A DNA stretch of 64,000 nucleotides from Bryum argenteum (lineage: Eukaryota; Streptophyta; Bryopsida; Bryales; Bryaceae), in the NCBI GenBank assembly GCA_037043015.1, contig CM073330.1:8140012-8204011 (forward strand). Reading direction: 5' to 3'. Positions 11,880 to 24,242 of this stretch are shown piece by piece; positions within the stretch are counted from its first letter, which is position 1; each line of letters starts with the position of its first letter. Below the pieces are notes generated by a model. It did not search any database. It was not told the origin of the DNA and saw nothing but the letters and a program-made list of their open reading frames with translations. The position numbers and the translations under genes were made by a program.

Positions 11880-12140
11880 ACTGTGAGTCTGTGAGATCAT
11901 GAGGATTAATGGTACTAGGTTGTAGTCGCTTCATGTTGATGGTCCGAGTTTGAGTCTTCTCAACAACTCAATTTTGTTAGAACATTTAAGTGAGCTTGGT
12001 GCTATTTAGCGGAGGTGTAGGGTACTAGGAAATACCATTAACTCAAGTGAGTCAAGTCGGAATCAAAGTCTCACGTCTTGTGGTCAAAAAATCATCTTAG
12101 TTACTAGTAGGGTTGACTAGTAAGACATACATATGGTTGA
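11880..12140 (+). mobile_element. SINE-like dispersed repeat, copy 1
   Basis: Aligns with 29465-29680 (+) and 24483-24690 (-). Shared landmarks: TTGTAGTCGCTYCATGTTG, GGTCCGAGTTTGAGTC (similar to a tRNA B box), CTTGTGGTC.AAAAATCATC and AGTAGGGTTGACTAGT. A tRNA-derived SINE is the best guess; no poly-A tail or target duplication was fixed. Confidence 0.4.
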
Positions 12141-12950
12141 CTTAAGTAACTCTCATAGAATTGAACAAATCCACGTTCAGGTGTGGCGTGTGCTCTACAT
12201 AATATTTGCCGATTACTAAATTTAATTCGAGTTTTACCCCAGAATTTCTAGATTCTAAGGAGGGCTAATATGAGACTATCTTGTACTTTTTTGTGCATAA
12301 AGGCCCCTTACCACCACGCCTTTCTTAAGAACATACGGTACAACTTAACACCTTTACGAAATTGGGGAAATTCTTTCTTCTTAAGAAAGTTGTCATCAAT
12401 GAAGTTTGGAAAAGTGACATGAATATTAGCCTAAATAGCGACTCAACCAGGCCTAAATTGCCCATAAAGTCACTCCCCTAAGCAATTTCCTCACCTTCAA
12501 ACCACCCACCATACAAAGACAAATAGGACAACCATTGAATATGCATTGGTTCAAACTAAAGCTTCGAGGTGGTCTCAGAGTCCTTGGCCCCTTTAGTAGA
12601 ATGTGGATGATCTCGGAGCCAAAATTCCAACCTATAAGAGCGTTGGGATAGAAGAAGTAACATTGACAATAGTTCCTAGGAAATCTAGGATCACATAATG
12701 GACAATTAATTAGCTGAAACCTAATCAATGAATCAACTATGCCAAAAGTTTCAAGCAAACCCGTCATGCCATAGGGACCACATGAAGGCCTCCTCCTTCT
12801 AATTCCTCTTAGAAGACCATGGATCACTCCATTCGAAGAGAGCTCAGTAATCTAACGCTCATTTCTTCACTTGTCTTCAGCTTTTCTGAAGTGTACTTTG
12901 AGAAGCATGGATTGCTACCCCACGACCATAGCATGGGATCAATGCCTGTA

Positions 12951-13028
12951 ATACGCCCCGGAACATTATATTAAAATGATAATATCAAGGTCTCTATTAA
13001 TATCATATAATAGTGTTCCAGGGCGTAT
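12951..13028. mobile_element. Small foldback element (about 78 bp)
   Basis: Ends ATACGCCCCGGAACA and TGTTCCAGGGCGTAT are inverted with one mismatch; the pairing extends inward through AT-rich arms. Looks like a miniature foldback or MITE remnant. Target duplication not clear. Confidence 0.5.
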
Positions 13029-13570
13029 ACCTACATGGATAGACAGGCTCTTTCCAACATCACCGAGTGGAGTTACTCTTGCCCCTTAGTTTGAAAAACC
13101 AGGCCACATCCTAAGAAGATGCCTACAAAAAGCATAATTCACGATGAACAGCTGGCTCAGGGTTCGGGAAATTTTTGAAGCCTTAGTGGCTGATTGCCGA
13201 TGGCTGGTATGAAGGATCGGAATTTTTCCATTTCTCATCGGCAAGTGCCGATGTTTTATAAAATTTATAGGCCAATTGCCTGTAATTTAAAATTTTCATA
13301 GGCTAATATCCAGTTAAATGGAATTTCTACCGGCTCTAAAGATCTAAAAGAAATAATGTAAAGTTATTGGTTTCTGTTTCTAAGTACAAATTTTGAAATA
13401 GGAGAACACAAATGTTTGCTCAAAACTTTAAATTTGAGACATTAACATCTTTGGTAGGAATTGAACCTAGCATTGCCCTTCGCCACTTAAAGGCCAAAGA
13501 TCCCCCAATTCTTCATAGAAGCAATTGGATTTGGTCATGAAAAAGTTGCAAAATTCAAAAAGGTTAAGGT

Positions 13571-15726
13571 TTAGGGTACTTCCTCAAGGGCATCTTCCAA
13601 TGCTCCAGACAAATAACGCCCGGGATTGCTATACAAATGGCGAAACTTAGTAGCATCTTTCCAAAGATCTAGAGCACTTGTTAGAATATCATCAAAATCA
13701 TCATTTGGACCTTCTATAGCAAGACGCATCATACTTTCTAAGTTAGATGTAGACATTCGATTACAAAGTTTCGTTTTATAGTATTTTGAATGAAAAAGCC
13801 CTTTCACATGTTGCGAAGACTCACACATTAACACTTCGCAATCTCAGCAAAATAAGGAGGTTAGAATACTTTACTTTCAAAGAAGGAGACCATGAAATTG
13901 ATGTCCATACATCCGCAAAGGTAAGATCCATCCATTCCGTACTTCCTTGAACTTTGAAGGAAAAAAACTCTTGTTTGCATAATATCGAATTGACAAGAGG
14001 TGGAAGAACGTGAGCTCCCACCACTTTTCTCTCTGACGCCGTATTTCTTTGCAACAACATGTCCAATTCCACAACACCCCAAGATCCCAAACCTACCTGT
14101 CTTGAGGCATATTTAGAGGGTTAAGTATTTTAAAGCAACCTATAATGTCATTATCAACAAATCTTGCCTCCAAAGCACTACAAACCGCTCAATAAGTTTT
14201 TGAAATTCTAAGCGCTCTCTAAGTCACGGCCTAGCGGATCTCTAATCAAATCTATTGAATGAAACTTAGAGCCTCGAATCTCACTTGACAAACGTTGTAT
14301 ATATCCAGATGGAGGTCCAAATTGAGGTAAAATAGGGTATCCACTAGAAGAATTAAAAGTGTCTTGATTTAGATCACATGAATCCATAACAAAATACATT
14401 CTAATAGTTGCAATTTCGGATTTTACAATAGATCCTATGGTAGATATATCAACTAATTTTTGTTGAAATACTTTAGATAATTTTGCCAATATAGATAAGA
14501 TGTCTCCTAGGAAATATAAAACATATATATATTTGAAATCTCTTAACTTCTCATACATGCTCATATTTAAAGCATCACTCCCATCACGAAAATAAGCACA
14601 CACGGATTCTAAGGAATCACACAAGGTTGTGATTGATTCCCATCCTGGATAACCATCTTATCTTATGGTACCTTTTTAGAGTTTTTTGTGCATCATTAAG
14701 TTCTTTTTGCAATGATTGTAGAGAATATTTTCTTTTGCTTGATTTTTTAAAGTGAGAAGCCAAATCATTAATCAATGTGTCAATTTCATCCGATAATTCT
14801 TTACATGATGGATTTTTAGAAGCCTCTAAAGCGGCTAAATTTGTTCTATGAGCAATACAATGAGTTGAGGTCATAAAAGGACTTACCTTCTTCAACAAGG
14901 TTGCCACACCATTGTGTTTTCCAACCATGGTAGATGCCCCATCCGAACCAAAACCAACACACTTTGATATGTCTAATCCCCATGTCTTTACCGCCATCAT
15001 GAGAGTCTCAAAAATCTTCAAAGAATCTTTTTGTCCTCTTTCAATCCACAATAATCCAAGAAAACACGTAACAGGCAAAGAACCTTCCAAAAAAGTAGCA
15101 AATTCCACTAGATGTCCAGTTACTGATATGTCAGTTGATTCATCAATCATCAAGCCATAGAATGGAGAATCTCTCACCCTATCTAGAATATTTCTTGTGA
15201 TAACACAAGAAATTGCAAAAATCATCTCAGAACATGCTTTTTCATCATGATAAAGTTTTTCGAGCAACGAGGCTTTACATGACAACAACAAAGAGCACAA
15301 TGATGGAAATTTGTGAAAAGGCAAACCTTCCTTACCCACAAAGTATCTTTGCCTTAAGAAACCAATCATTGCTTCGTCACAAAGCCTATTAACAGTTGTA
15401 ACTTGTTTTTTTAAGGTCTGCTTTCCTCCAAACTTTGCCCACGTTAATTTTTTATGTTCTATTGATTTTGCATGATCTTGTAACCCCGAAATTTTAATAT
15501 TTGAAGAGCCATCAGTTGCATACACATATTTCCCACCACCTTCTTTACAAGTCTTACAAAAAACTCTTCCTAATTCTCTATCAAAATGCACCCAATCATA
15601 CAATTCAAACCAAGCATCTTTCCATTCTAAGTTTGCTTTTTGAACGTCGTTTAATTCATTATTCGTATGAGTGGAAGGTTGAGACACTTGTACAATTTCT
15701 CTCATAGGCATTGCCTTTGCATACAT
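13571..15726 (-). pseudogene. hAT-type transposase-like gene, frameshifted
   Basis: The longest piece (15726-14617, about 369 residues) starts with a TTF/BED-like zinc-binding region (FCKTCKEGGGKYVY, later LQDHAKSIEHKK). It then shows hAT transposase-core landmarks: FYGLMIDESTDIS, GSDGASTMVGKHNGVA and STHCIAHRTNLAA. A frame change near 14640 moves the reading into a second piece (14624-14208) starting WESITTLCDSLESV. A third piece (about 13834-13571) holds the C-terminal dimerisation motif KTKLCNRMSTSNLESMMRLA. Stops and frameshifts separate pieces two and three. The domain order matches plant and animal hAT-derived proteins with DUF4371-like cores. It is inactive as it stands. Terminal inverted repeats were not found, so domesticated gene versus transposon cannot be settled. 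Confidence 0.75.
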
Positions 15727-16569
15727 ATCAAACAGGTCCTCCTTTGCCTTTTAGCCATTGTGATATTTTAGTATAAGTTTAAAATGGATCTCTCGCAATG
15801 CCTTGAACCTCAAAATAAGAACTTGAGGAAGGGATAGAACCGGATAATATGGCTTGCAAGTTGTGACTTGTGCGGAATTTTCCAATCCACCCGATAGTTG
15901 CAAACGAATACAATATCTCTGCAAAAATAAAAAGACACGAAACATGTCATGAATGTTAACTTTCATTAACATGTCATTAATGAAAAATAAAAAGACACAC
16001 AACATGTCATGAAATTCAGCATGGTATGTTAATGAAATTGAACATGCATGTGTATATGTCATTCGAATTGAATATGTGTGCATCGCGTGTCAAAAACAAA
16101 AATTAGATTCTATGGTGTACCTTGGGAAAGTAAACAATCCATTCCATTCAACATGACCTCTTCTTTAAAAGAACACAACAATATAAATGCCAACAAAATG
16201 CGAGAGATGAACTAAAAAGCCGCTCGTATGCAAGAGTGATTAGGTTCATGTATTAAGAGCATCGTTGGTACATTCGGTAAGTAGCAGTACGACTGAATGA
16301 GTGGGTTGTAAACAAGATATTGCACAATTGGTCTTTCTCACAAGCGATTACATTTGAAAGCCACCAAAGTTTCTAAACCGATTCTAAGGGATGAGGAGCA
16401 TATCTTCAAGAGATGCATTTGACCGGCATTATTTCTTATCTACCTTATGAAGAATACAATAAGCGACACGAAAGGAGGAATTGAATCAACTTAACAAGCC
16501 AAAGGAGTTTTATGGAGGACTTACGTATACGAAAGGTTCGTCGAAGAAGGTAAGGCAACTCCAAATTGG

Positions 16570-16865
16570 AACTTTGAAGCCTGCAAGCGAAGGCGCGAAC
16601 AGTGCGTAGTGCTTGAAGCGAACAGTGTGGCCTCTAGAAACAAGCAAGCGAAGCGAGGTGCGGACGGAGTGCGAAGCAAGCGAAAGCGAAAAAGGTCGCA
16701 AGCAAAAAGCAAGCGAAGCGGGGTCGGGTGCGAACAAACAGCGAAGCAAGCGAAGCGAACAAACAATCACGAAAACAAGCAAGCGAAGCGGGGGTTGCGA
16801 AAGCGAAGGCGGCGAAAGCGAAGGTTGCGAACAGGTGCAAAGCAAGCGAAGCCGCACAAAGCCGT
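16570..16865. repeat. GCGAAGCAAGCGAAGC simple-sequence array
   Basis: Irregular repeats of AAGCGAAGC/GCAAGCGAAGCG over about 290 bp. The open frames on both strands here (Lys/Arg/Ser-rich) are by-products of the repeat and are not called as genes. Confidence 0.85.
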
Positions 16866-16869
16866 CACA

Positions 16870-17440
16870 GGGCCGTTTAGGGTTCGCTTCTATGACTCCA
16901 TGATACCCTAGTGCAATTCCCTAATTGAGAACCTCTAGGAACCTGAGGGTATCTACTGCATGCCCCGGGTATAAGCCATACTTTCGAACCCTAGACCGGC
17001 CAAGATCCGGCATTTTTTTAATCGCACATGCTATAAATCCGATGGTTTATTTCTTACATCGGCTGATTTCCGACAAGTCCATAATTTCATCGGATTGGCA
17101 TCCGATGGTTTGAAATTTGGACCGGCCAAGAGGTAAAATCCATCGGCTGATAATGAACTAGCCGTCGGTTTTCCCCGATCATTGAGCTGGCTGGAGTTCC
17201 GCCCTAAGTATGCAGTAGATGTTGATGGTGGCAAGAGGATACTTGATCGTCATGACCTGATCACTCAAGAGTCAAGACAAAATTATTGGGCCCCACCCCT
17301 TTGGAAAACCAGGATTGAATGCAGTGAGCGACTAAATCTTTTCAGTAATTAAAGTGGCTGCGAACTCCAGGTTTCACTCCCGCTTTTACGCACGGTCACG
17401 GACGTACTGGCATAGTGGTACTCTACTGTCCTGGTCCGTA
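16870..17440. other. Upstream region of carbonic anhydrase A
   Basis: No gene seen between the simple repeat and the promoter. The part from about 17350 onward (GAACTCCAGGTTTCACTCCC) is shared with the upstream regions of copies B and C, so the duplicated unit includes the promoter. Confidence 0.6.
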
Positions 17441-17455
17441 TGGTGCTCTTTATCT

Positions 17456-17482
17456 CATGCATGCATGATATCGAGTATATAA
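17456..17482 (+). promoter_or_regulatory. Core promoter of carbonic anhydrase A: CATGCATGCATG and TATATAA
   Basis: A TATATAA box at 17476-17482 lies 78 bp before the start codon. Just upstream, 17456-17467 is CATGCATGCATG, which contains the RY motif CATGCATG known from plant seed and ABA-related promoters. The same arrangement occurs at copies B and C. Confidence 0.6.
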
Positions 17483-17559
17483 TCGCGTGCTCGTCTGCTC
17501 ATTCCACCATCGAGGTTGTACGTTGCACATCCCTTGCTTGCTCAAGTCCAACTTACACG

Positions 17560-19439
17560 ATGGCCATCTCAGTGACTGCTTGGGCTCTGGCGGTTCTCCT
17601 GTTCACCACGGGGGTACTGGCTGCAGGTAACGAGTCTAAGTGTATGTTCAACATCTTGTGTGCAGGATTGTGTGACAGCCCAGTTTGCTGTAATGTGATC
17701 TTATGTATGATTGGATACGGAGTCCTCGGAGATGTTTCTGGACTGTTCGTGTGTGCAGGAATGTGATATTCCAGCTCATGGTTGTACTTTGCTGCAATAA
17801 ATAGCTAGTATTACATACATGCATGGGTACACAGCTTTCGGAGATGTTTCTGAGATATTTGTGATTGCAGAATTCGACTACTCGAATGGGCCTCTTGGGC
17901 CCGCGAACTGGGGCAACTTGAAACCCGAGTGGAAAACCTGCAAGACAGGCACGATGCAATCGCCGATGGAAATCACTGCCAGGAACACGGTCACTGACAG
18001 GAAACTGGACAGGAATCTGAAAGGCACATTTCCGTATTCGCCTGTCAGTGCCACCATCACCAACAAGGGGGAGACAGTCGAGGTCAGATGCCTGCAATTG
18101 AACTGATAGAATCGACTCTGCACTCGTCTACACTCCGAGACAGAGAATGTGATAAATTGAGTGTTGTACTTCTCTGGATATCAGCTTGATGTGCACATGG
18201 TAGTTGGAACCAATTCTAACGTATACTTCTTTGATTCACTTCGTGGATGTCCAGATTGCAATTCCGGTTGGTTCTTCGACTCTGAGGATCGATGGTGCCG
18301 AGTACAAGGCAGAACAGATGCACTTCCATTACCCGAGCGAACACAGAATTCCCGGTTACACGTAAGGAGCATGAAGTAGATGATATTGTATTGAAGCATT
18401 GCGTGATCACAGCCAGTAATTCGATGATGACACGTGACTGGGCTAAACTGCTCCTTACTCGGAGGCTGTGCAGGTTTCCATTGGAGATGCATCTGGTGCA
18501 CACGCGCGTGGAGGCAGGCGTGACCAAGATTGCAGTCATCGGATGGTTCTTCAAACTCGGCAAAGAAAATGCATTCTTGAACCAGGTACGTGTGATGGTG
18601 CACGGGGAGAGCTGTCAGTCGTGGTGAGTAATGATGATAGCTTTTTTTGGGACAAATACAAACTGATCCCGAAGGGGCACCCGCGGTGCTTGTGCAGTTC
18701 GTGAACGATCTGCCCAAAACACTAGGAGAGAAAAAGACCATTTCCTCTCTGAGGCTGCTGTCGACCCGAGGACGCTACGGCCGATACATGGGCTCCCTCA
18801 CCACCCCTCCTTGCTCTGAGGGCGTCATCTGGACTCTGATGTTGAATGTAAGTGATGTCGACCCCTTTTTGAATCCTGGTGACGTCATCGGGATATATCT
18901 GGAGTGTTGTTCAGAGAGAGGGTAGCGTTTGTATCTTTACAGAATGTACAGCAGTAGAGTGGAATTCAGTCAGTTTCTCAATTTCTCATCCATGAATTGA
19001 TGTTTTGTGTTGGTGGAAATTGAACAGTATCAAACGGTTTCTCAACGTCAGCTGAACTTGTTCGCAGCTGCCTTTGTAAGTAACTATACCTCTTCCGGGA
19101 ATCCTCGGTTATTTGTTTCGTGAATTAGAATAATCGTATTGTTGATGTTGACGAAAGCGTTCGAGTTCGCGAGGAAGCAGGCGGTCTCCAATAGTTTTTA
19201 CGAGCTCAAAATCTCACTTTCGTTCCCCACGAATTTCTGTTATCCCTGTTCGAGATACGTGAGATATCGTTCACACATATGGTTAAAGACCAGACCAGGA
19301 ATACCGATAGAATAAACTGACGGAAAATGCTTAATACTACTTTCTGTAACTTACTGTTCAACTTTGCTCTGTTGTGCAGAAACCAAATGCGCGACCAGTT
19401 CAGCCCGCCAACGGAAGGAAGTTTTCTCTGAGCAAATAA
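17560..19439 (+). CDS. Alpha carbonic anhydrase, copy A (intact, secreted)
   Basis: Catalyses reversible hydration of CO2 to bicarbonate with a zinc ion. Seven exons: 17560-17626, 17871-18082, 18204-18361, 18474-18585, 18698-18847, 19028-19075, 19380-19439; all junction phases agree and give 268 residues, typical of plant members. Exon 1 is a signal peptide (MAISVTAWALAVLLFTTGVL), so the enzyme should enter the secretory route or, as for some plant members, the plastid. Zinc ligands are the two His of QMHFHYPSEH and the first His of MHLVHT. The substrate-pocket signature SLTTPPCSEGVIWT is present and Cys residues match the usual disulphide. At the position usually held by the proton-shuttle His (human CA II His64), exon 2 reads NKGETVE, with Glu instead. 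The exon 3 start is uncertain: an acceptor at 18254 would give a product 17 residues shorter. Exon 5 could also start upstream of 18698. The gene converges tail to tail on copy B. Confidence 0.9.
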
Positions 19440-20209
19440 GGAAAAGGAGATAGTGCATGCACTAGATTTTCTCAGCAAGTAAAGAGAGGGAAAAAGTGAA
19501 AGTACTAGATCCTCTCATAAGTTCGTATACTATTGTATATCGTGTAGTATTGTATTTGTTCATGTCATTGTTGACTAGTTGTTAAGATGTAACTTTTCTC
19601 CTTTTATAATAAGATTGTGGACCTTGTTTGTAAAACGATTGAAACCCTGTCGAGGCCTTGAGGGATTGTTTGTTTCTTGAAATAATCTTCATTGGTAGGG
19701 TTGTATAGAAAGTTTCAATTTGACTTTTATAATGGAGTGGGAGAAAGAATTGACAATCATCTTAAATGGTACAATGAAAAATGAAAGTTTTTACTGTGAC
19801 CAGTGACCAGTGATACAAATATTTCCATTTTTCCTAATAATTATACCACACTTACTAGTGTCTTAGTCTTATCTCTCTTTGTTCTTTGTATACTTTGTTT
19901 CATCTTTTTCGTTAGAAAAGAATATTGATTGAGGAAGAAATGTATGGCTGGATGGTCGTATGATACATAAAATGAATGAACCGCAGACCCCAGTCTCTTT
20001 AATATGCGAATTCCCATTGATAGTACTTAGATTCAAATTGTGTATATGAGACCGTAAATACCAGGCACCAGTTTTGGCTGTATCACCTGTATACATGTCA
20101 GACAAATGATTAGGAAATAATAAAATGAAAAAATGCCAGTTTCGGAAAGGAAATAAGCGCCAAACACCCCCAACGTCGATTACAATTTTGTTTTAATTTC
20201 TACATAATT
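19440..20209. other. 3' flank of carbonic anhydrase A, no gene
   Basis: Presumed 3' UTR followed by AT-rich sequence. Short ORFs here lack support. Confidence 0.6.
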
Positions 20210-21170
20210 TGTTGCACTTCACCCCTAAATGTTTAAGGCCTTCTATTTGGAGGTATTGCTATTTTCGGGAGTTGAGATGAAGTGGTTAGAATTGATATTT
20301 GTGCAGTGAGATATTTTTCTAGTTGTCCAGTTTACAACAAGGTATATGTGGGAAAAAATGCAAAATCAAAATCCACTTTAAAGTTTGTGGAATGCAAACT
20401 TTGGTTTTTAGGATTTTGGGCACGTAGAAAATATATATTTATTTTCTAACTTTCCCAAATTTTAAAACAAAAAATTTGGTCATGAATTCATGATTGATTT
20501 TATACTTAGGTTGAGAGTGACGAGCAAGTTGAATTCTACCAATTCTACAAGTTGAATTCTACCAATTCTACAAGACAGTTGAATTCTACCAGATTTTCTA
20601 CAAGTTGAATTCTACCAATTCTACAACGGCACCCTTTAGAAATTACATGGGCTAGTTGCCTAGTTTCAAAGTTTTTCATAATATTACTATTTTTTCTTTC
20701 AAAATTTAAGCTTTAGGATATTTTTGAATTTCTTTACTCTCAAAATTTGGAAACTTATGAAGGTACCTATTTACCATTCATGTTTTCTCTAAATCAAATA
20801 CAATAAACGTGGTGAGCGGTATCTCGAATCCTTGATTTTTGCCTTCTTCTAGTCATCAAATTGCATGAAGGTTCAAAAAGTCAAATGAGTGTCTAAAACT
20901 TTCCATGAGCATGCTCAACTTAGTTATCTATATGAAGAAAAATAGGAGCAAGATCTTTGAGGTGATAAGCATCATGTGTTCCTTCACACAAGGTAGACTA
21001 GTTATATTGGAAATAAGTTTTATTACATCAACTTTAAATGTTAAGATATTACAAATAACAAAGATCCAACAGCTTATCTTTTAACCACTACTGTTGATGG
21101 TAGTTTTCTTCAAGATCCTATAATTGAAGGTACATAAAATACCACAGTCAGAAAAAGGTTAAAGGTTTAA
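20210..21170 (+). repeat. Old dispersed repeat, about 960 bp
   Basis: Diverged but alignable with 57611-57931 plus 63465-64000 taken together (that copy is split by an LTR element). Shared blocks: CTTCTTCTAG, CATGAGC.TGCTCAACTTA, AACTTTAAATGTTAAGAT and AAGATCC...CTTCAAGATCCTATAATTGAA. Phrases of the same kind (CAACTTTGA...GATCCTATGGTTG) occur inside the TTAA MITEs at 6758 and 7232, so this may be a longer member of that group. Confidence 0.5.
20526..20627. repeat. Minisatellite GTTGAATTCTACCAATTCTACAA
   Basis: Four to five head-to-tail copies of a roughly 20-24-bp unit with small length differences. Confidence 0.85.
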
Positions 21171-22176
21171 TGACCCGCATAAATAGATTGCGGGTCAAAG
21201 AGGCAACATATGATTCAAAATCTTTTGTTCACATTTTGGTTTAACTTTGTATGATTAATTCCTATATATGACTAAAAGAGCTCTGCGTGAGGACTTGTTT
21301 TGTACTTGTAAAGATTAACAAGAGTCAAGAGGTAGAGACTAGAGAGGGAATACAACACAAAGAATGCTTAGTTTTGAAAGTTTTCCACATGTACAACTTA
21401 TAATATACTATACATGGAGTACAAATATCAGGCAAAAATATCAATTCTAACCTCTTCGTCTAGGATTACCCGTAATAGCAAAACCTGCGACTCGAAAGCC
21501 TTGGTCGACTGGGGATTACGTCCACCAGATGCAGAGAAACAACATTGTACATGAGAATGGGGATGTCTCATCATCTTCCTTTTCCTTGTGGGCAATTTCT
21601 TCCTTTCATCCTTCCCTATTCACTTCTCTACCTTATTCTAGTTTACGGTGGTGAACTTTACGCCATAATAGACATAACTGAAATTTTACTTTAAGTATTT
21701 AAGTAGAAGACTGATTCGATTCTAAGGTTAATAATCCTTTTCCTGTATCAAATTTCACACTTCAGCATGGTCGCTATTCGGATTTTTGCCTCTGTCAGGT
21801 CAACATTATCCTCACAATTCAAGGCAAGTAGAAAATGAATGAAAGTAAGAAAGAAAGGGATTAGACAAGTATGGTCGAATTATCTGAAAGAATTTGAACG
21901 AAGTGAAGATAGTAATGAGCAAAGACCACTACCGAGTTGCATGAGCTTCAAATTTTGATTGCTAGCACTGAAGAAGATTGTCATTGATCTCTCCCACTCA
22001 TTTACGTCACTCAACTTCAAACATCCCATACAAGCCTACCGAAGGATACTATGTGAACAAACAATCAGTGCTTCATCCTTGAATTTGAGTCATTCTCCAA
22101 ACTCGAACTCGAGTTCGTAATCTTCATCCATGTAAGAAATTTACATCATAACAACGATGCAAAAATGGCATGGACA
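21171..22176. other. Intergenic, no recognised feature
   Basis: No coding signal or clear element up to the start of the inverted-repeat arm. Confidence 0.5.
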
Positions 22177-22233
22177 AATACAGTACAAAACGAACGTATG
22201 AGAGAATCTAGTGCTTTCACTATCTCTTTCTCT

Positions 22234-24138
22234 CTAGTGGGTGCCAGCAAACTGCCTTCCGTTGGCGGGCTGAACCGGTCGCGCATTTGGATGCTGCAAA
22301 ACAGAGCACAGTTCTTCAGTCAGTCACAGAAGATACTATTCAGCGTTCTCCTACGTCAGTTCATTCGTTCGGTATTCCCAGCACTCTGGTCTTGAGCCGT
22401 GTGTGTGAACGTTTTCTCACGTATTTCGAACGGGGAGAAAAGAAGTTCGTTGGGAACGAAAAGTAAAGACTCGAGCTAATGATCAGCTGTAATTACAGAC
22501 CACCTCCCTCCTAGCGAACTCAGACTGACGCTTTCATGCAACATCAACAACGTGTGAAGATTCTGCTGACTGTATGAAAGAAATAACCGACGATTGATTT
22601 CCCGGAAGAGGTATAGTTACTTACGAAGGCCTCTGCGAACAAGTCCAGCTGACGTTGAGACACCGTTTGAAACTGTTCAATTTCCACCCACACAAAACAT
22701 CAGTTCATGGATGAGAAATTGGAAAACTGAATTCCACTCTACTGCTGTACGTACTGAAAAGACACAGACGCTACTCTGTCTCTGGACAATTATATATATC
22801 ACGATGACGTCACTGGGAATCAAAAAGAGGTCGACATCACTTACATTCAACATGACAGTCCAGATGACGCCCTCAGAGCAAGGAGGGGTGGTGAGGGAGC
22901 CCATGTATCGACCGTACGGTCCTCGGGTCGACAGCAGCTTCAGAAGGAGAATGCTCTTCTTCTGTCCCAGTGTTTTGGGCAGATTGTTGACGAACTGCAG
23001 AACCACCGCGGGAGCGCCCTCGGGATCAGTGTGTATTTAGCCCAACATAACAGAAGCTAATTATGATCATTAATCACCACGACTGACAGCTCTCCCCGTG
23101 CACCATCACACGTACGTACCTGGTTCAAGAATGAGTTTTCGTGGCCGAGTCTGAAGAGCCATCCGATGACTGCAATCTTGGTCACGCCTGCCTCTACGCG
23201 CGTGTGCACCAGATGCATCTCCAATGGAAACCTGCAGGGAGTCCGAGTAAGGAGCAGTTTAGCCTAATCACGAATCATCATCGAATTACTGGTTGTGGAT
23301 AATACGCAATGCTCCAATAGGATATCATGCTCCTTACGTGAAGCCCGGAAGCTTGTGCTCGCTCGGGTAGTGGAAGTGCATCTGCTTGGCCTCGTACACG
23401 GCACCATCGATTTTCAGAGTCGAATAACCAGCCGGAAGCGCAATCTGGACGTCCACAAAATGAATCAAGGACGTGTACGTTAGAATTCGTTCCAGCTACC
23501 ATGTACACATCAAGCTGAAAATCGGAAATCATGTGCAACACGCAATCCATCCTATTCTCTGTCTCGGAGGCCAGGCGAGTGCAATTTCGATTCTCTCATT
23601 CCAATTGCAGGCATCTGACCTCGACTGTCTCCCCCTTGTTGGTGATGGTGGCCAGGAGGGTAGGCAGAATTGGAAACGTGCCATCCAAAGGGCTATCCAG
23701 ATCCGCATCGGTGACCGTGTTCCCGGCCGTGATCTCCATCGGCGATTGCTCCGTGCCTGTCTTGCAGGTTGCCCACTCGGGTTTCAAGTCGCCCCAGTTG
23801 GCGGGCCCAAGAGGCCCATTCGAGTAGTCGAACTCTGCAATCACAAATATCTCAGAAACACCTCCAGAAGCTGTGTACCCATGTATGAAATCCTAGCTAT
23901 TCATTGCAGCAAACTACAACCATGAGCTCGAATATCACATTCCCGCACACACAAACAGTCCAGAAACATCTCCGAGGACTCCGTACCCATGTATATGATC
24001 AGATTGCAGCAAAGTGGACTGTCACACAATCCTGCACACGACATGCTGACCATACTCAGACTCATCGTTACCTGAAGCCAGAACCCCCGTGCTGAGCAGG
24101 AGAACCGCAAGAGCCCAAGCATTCACAGAGATCGCCAT
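22234..24138 (-). CDS. Alpha carbonic anhydrase, copy B (intact)
   Basis: Same seven-exon plan as copy A, read on the minus strand: 24138-24072, 23834-23620, 23495-23338, 23231-23120, 22994-22845, 22672-22625, 22293-22234. The exons total 810 bp (269 residues) with consistent phases. Signal peptide MAISVNAWALAVLLLSTGVL; zinc-ligand motifs QMHFHYPSEH and MHLVHT; pocket motif SLTTPPCSEGVIWT. Exon 2 reads NKGETVE where most relatives have NxGH. It ends HPNARPVQPANGRQFAGTH. It differs from A mainly in exon 2 (one extra residue) and the C-terminus. It lies within the inverted-repeat arm, diverges from copy C, and has the same RY/TATA promoter. This is the functional-looking member of the inverted pair. 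Confidence 0.88.
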
Positions 24139-24215
24139 CGTGTAAGTTGGACTTGAGCAAGCAAGGGATGTGCAACGTGCAACGCTGATGGTAGAATGAG
24201 CAGTCGAGCACGCGA

Positions 24216-24242
24216 TTATATACTCGATATCATGCATGCATG
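24216..24242 (-). promoter_or_regulatory. Core promoter of carbonic anhydrase B
   Basis: Minus-strand TATATAA at 24222-24216 and CATGCATGCATG at 24242-24231, the mirror of the copy C promoter. The TATA box starts about 84 bp before the start codon. Confidence 0.55.

Noticed and set aside
12453..12827. Minus-strand 124-residue ORF
   Set aside because: No recognisable domain, no splice context and no repeat support; left as intergenic.
16510..16911. Lys/Arg/Ser-rich and Leu/Phe-rich ORFs on both strands
   Set aside because: All come from the GCGAAGCAAGCGAAGC simple repeat; no start context or motif supports a gene.
18161..18379. Plus-strand 72-residue ORF overlapping carbonic anhydrase exon 3
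   Set aside because: Between copies A and C this frame takes amino-acid-changing substitutions, while the carbonic anhydrase frame changes silently.
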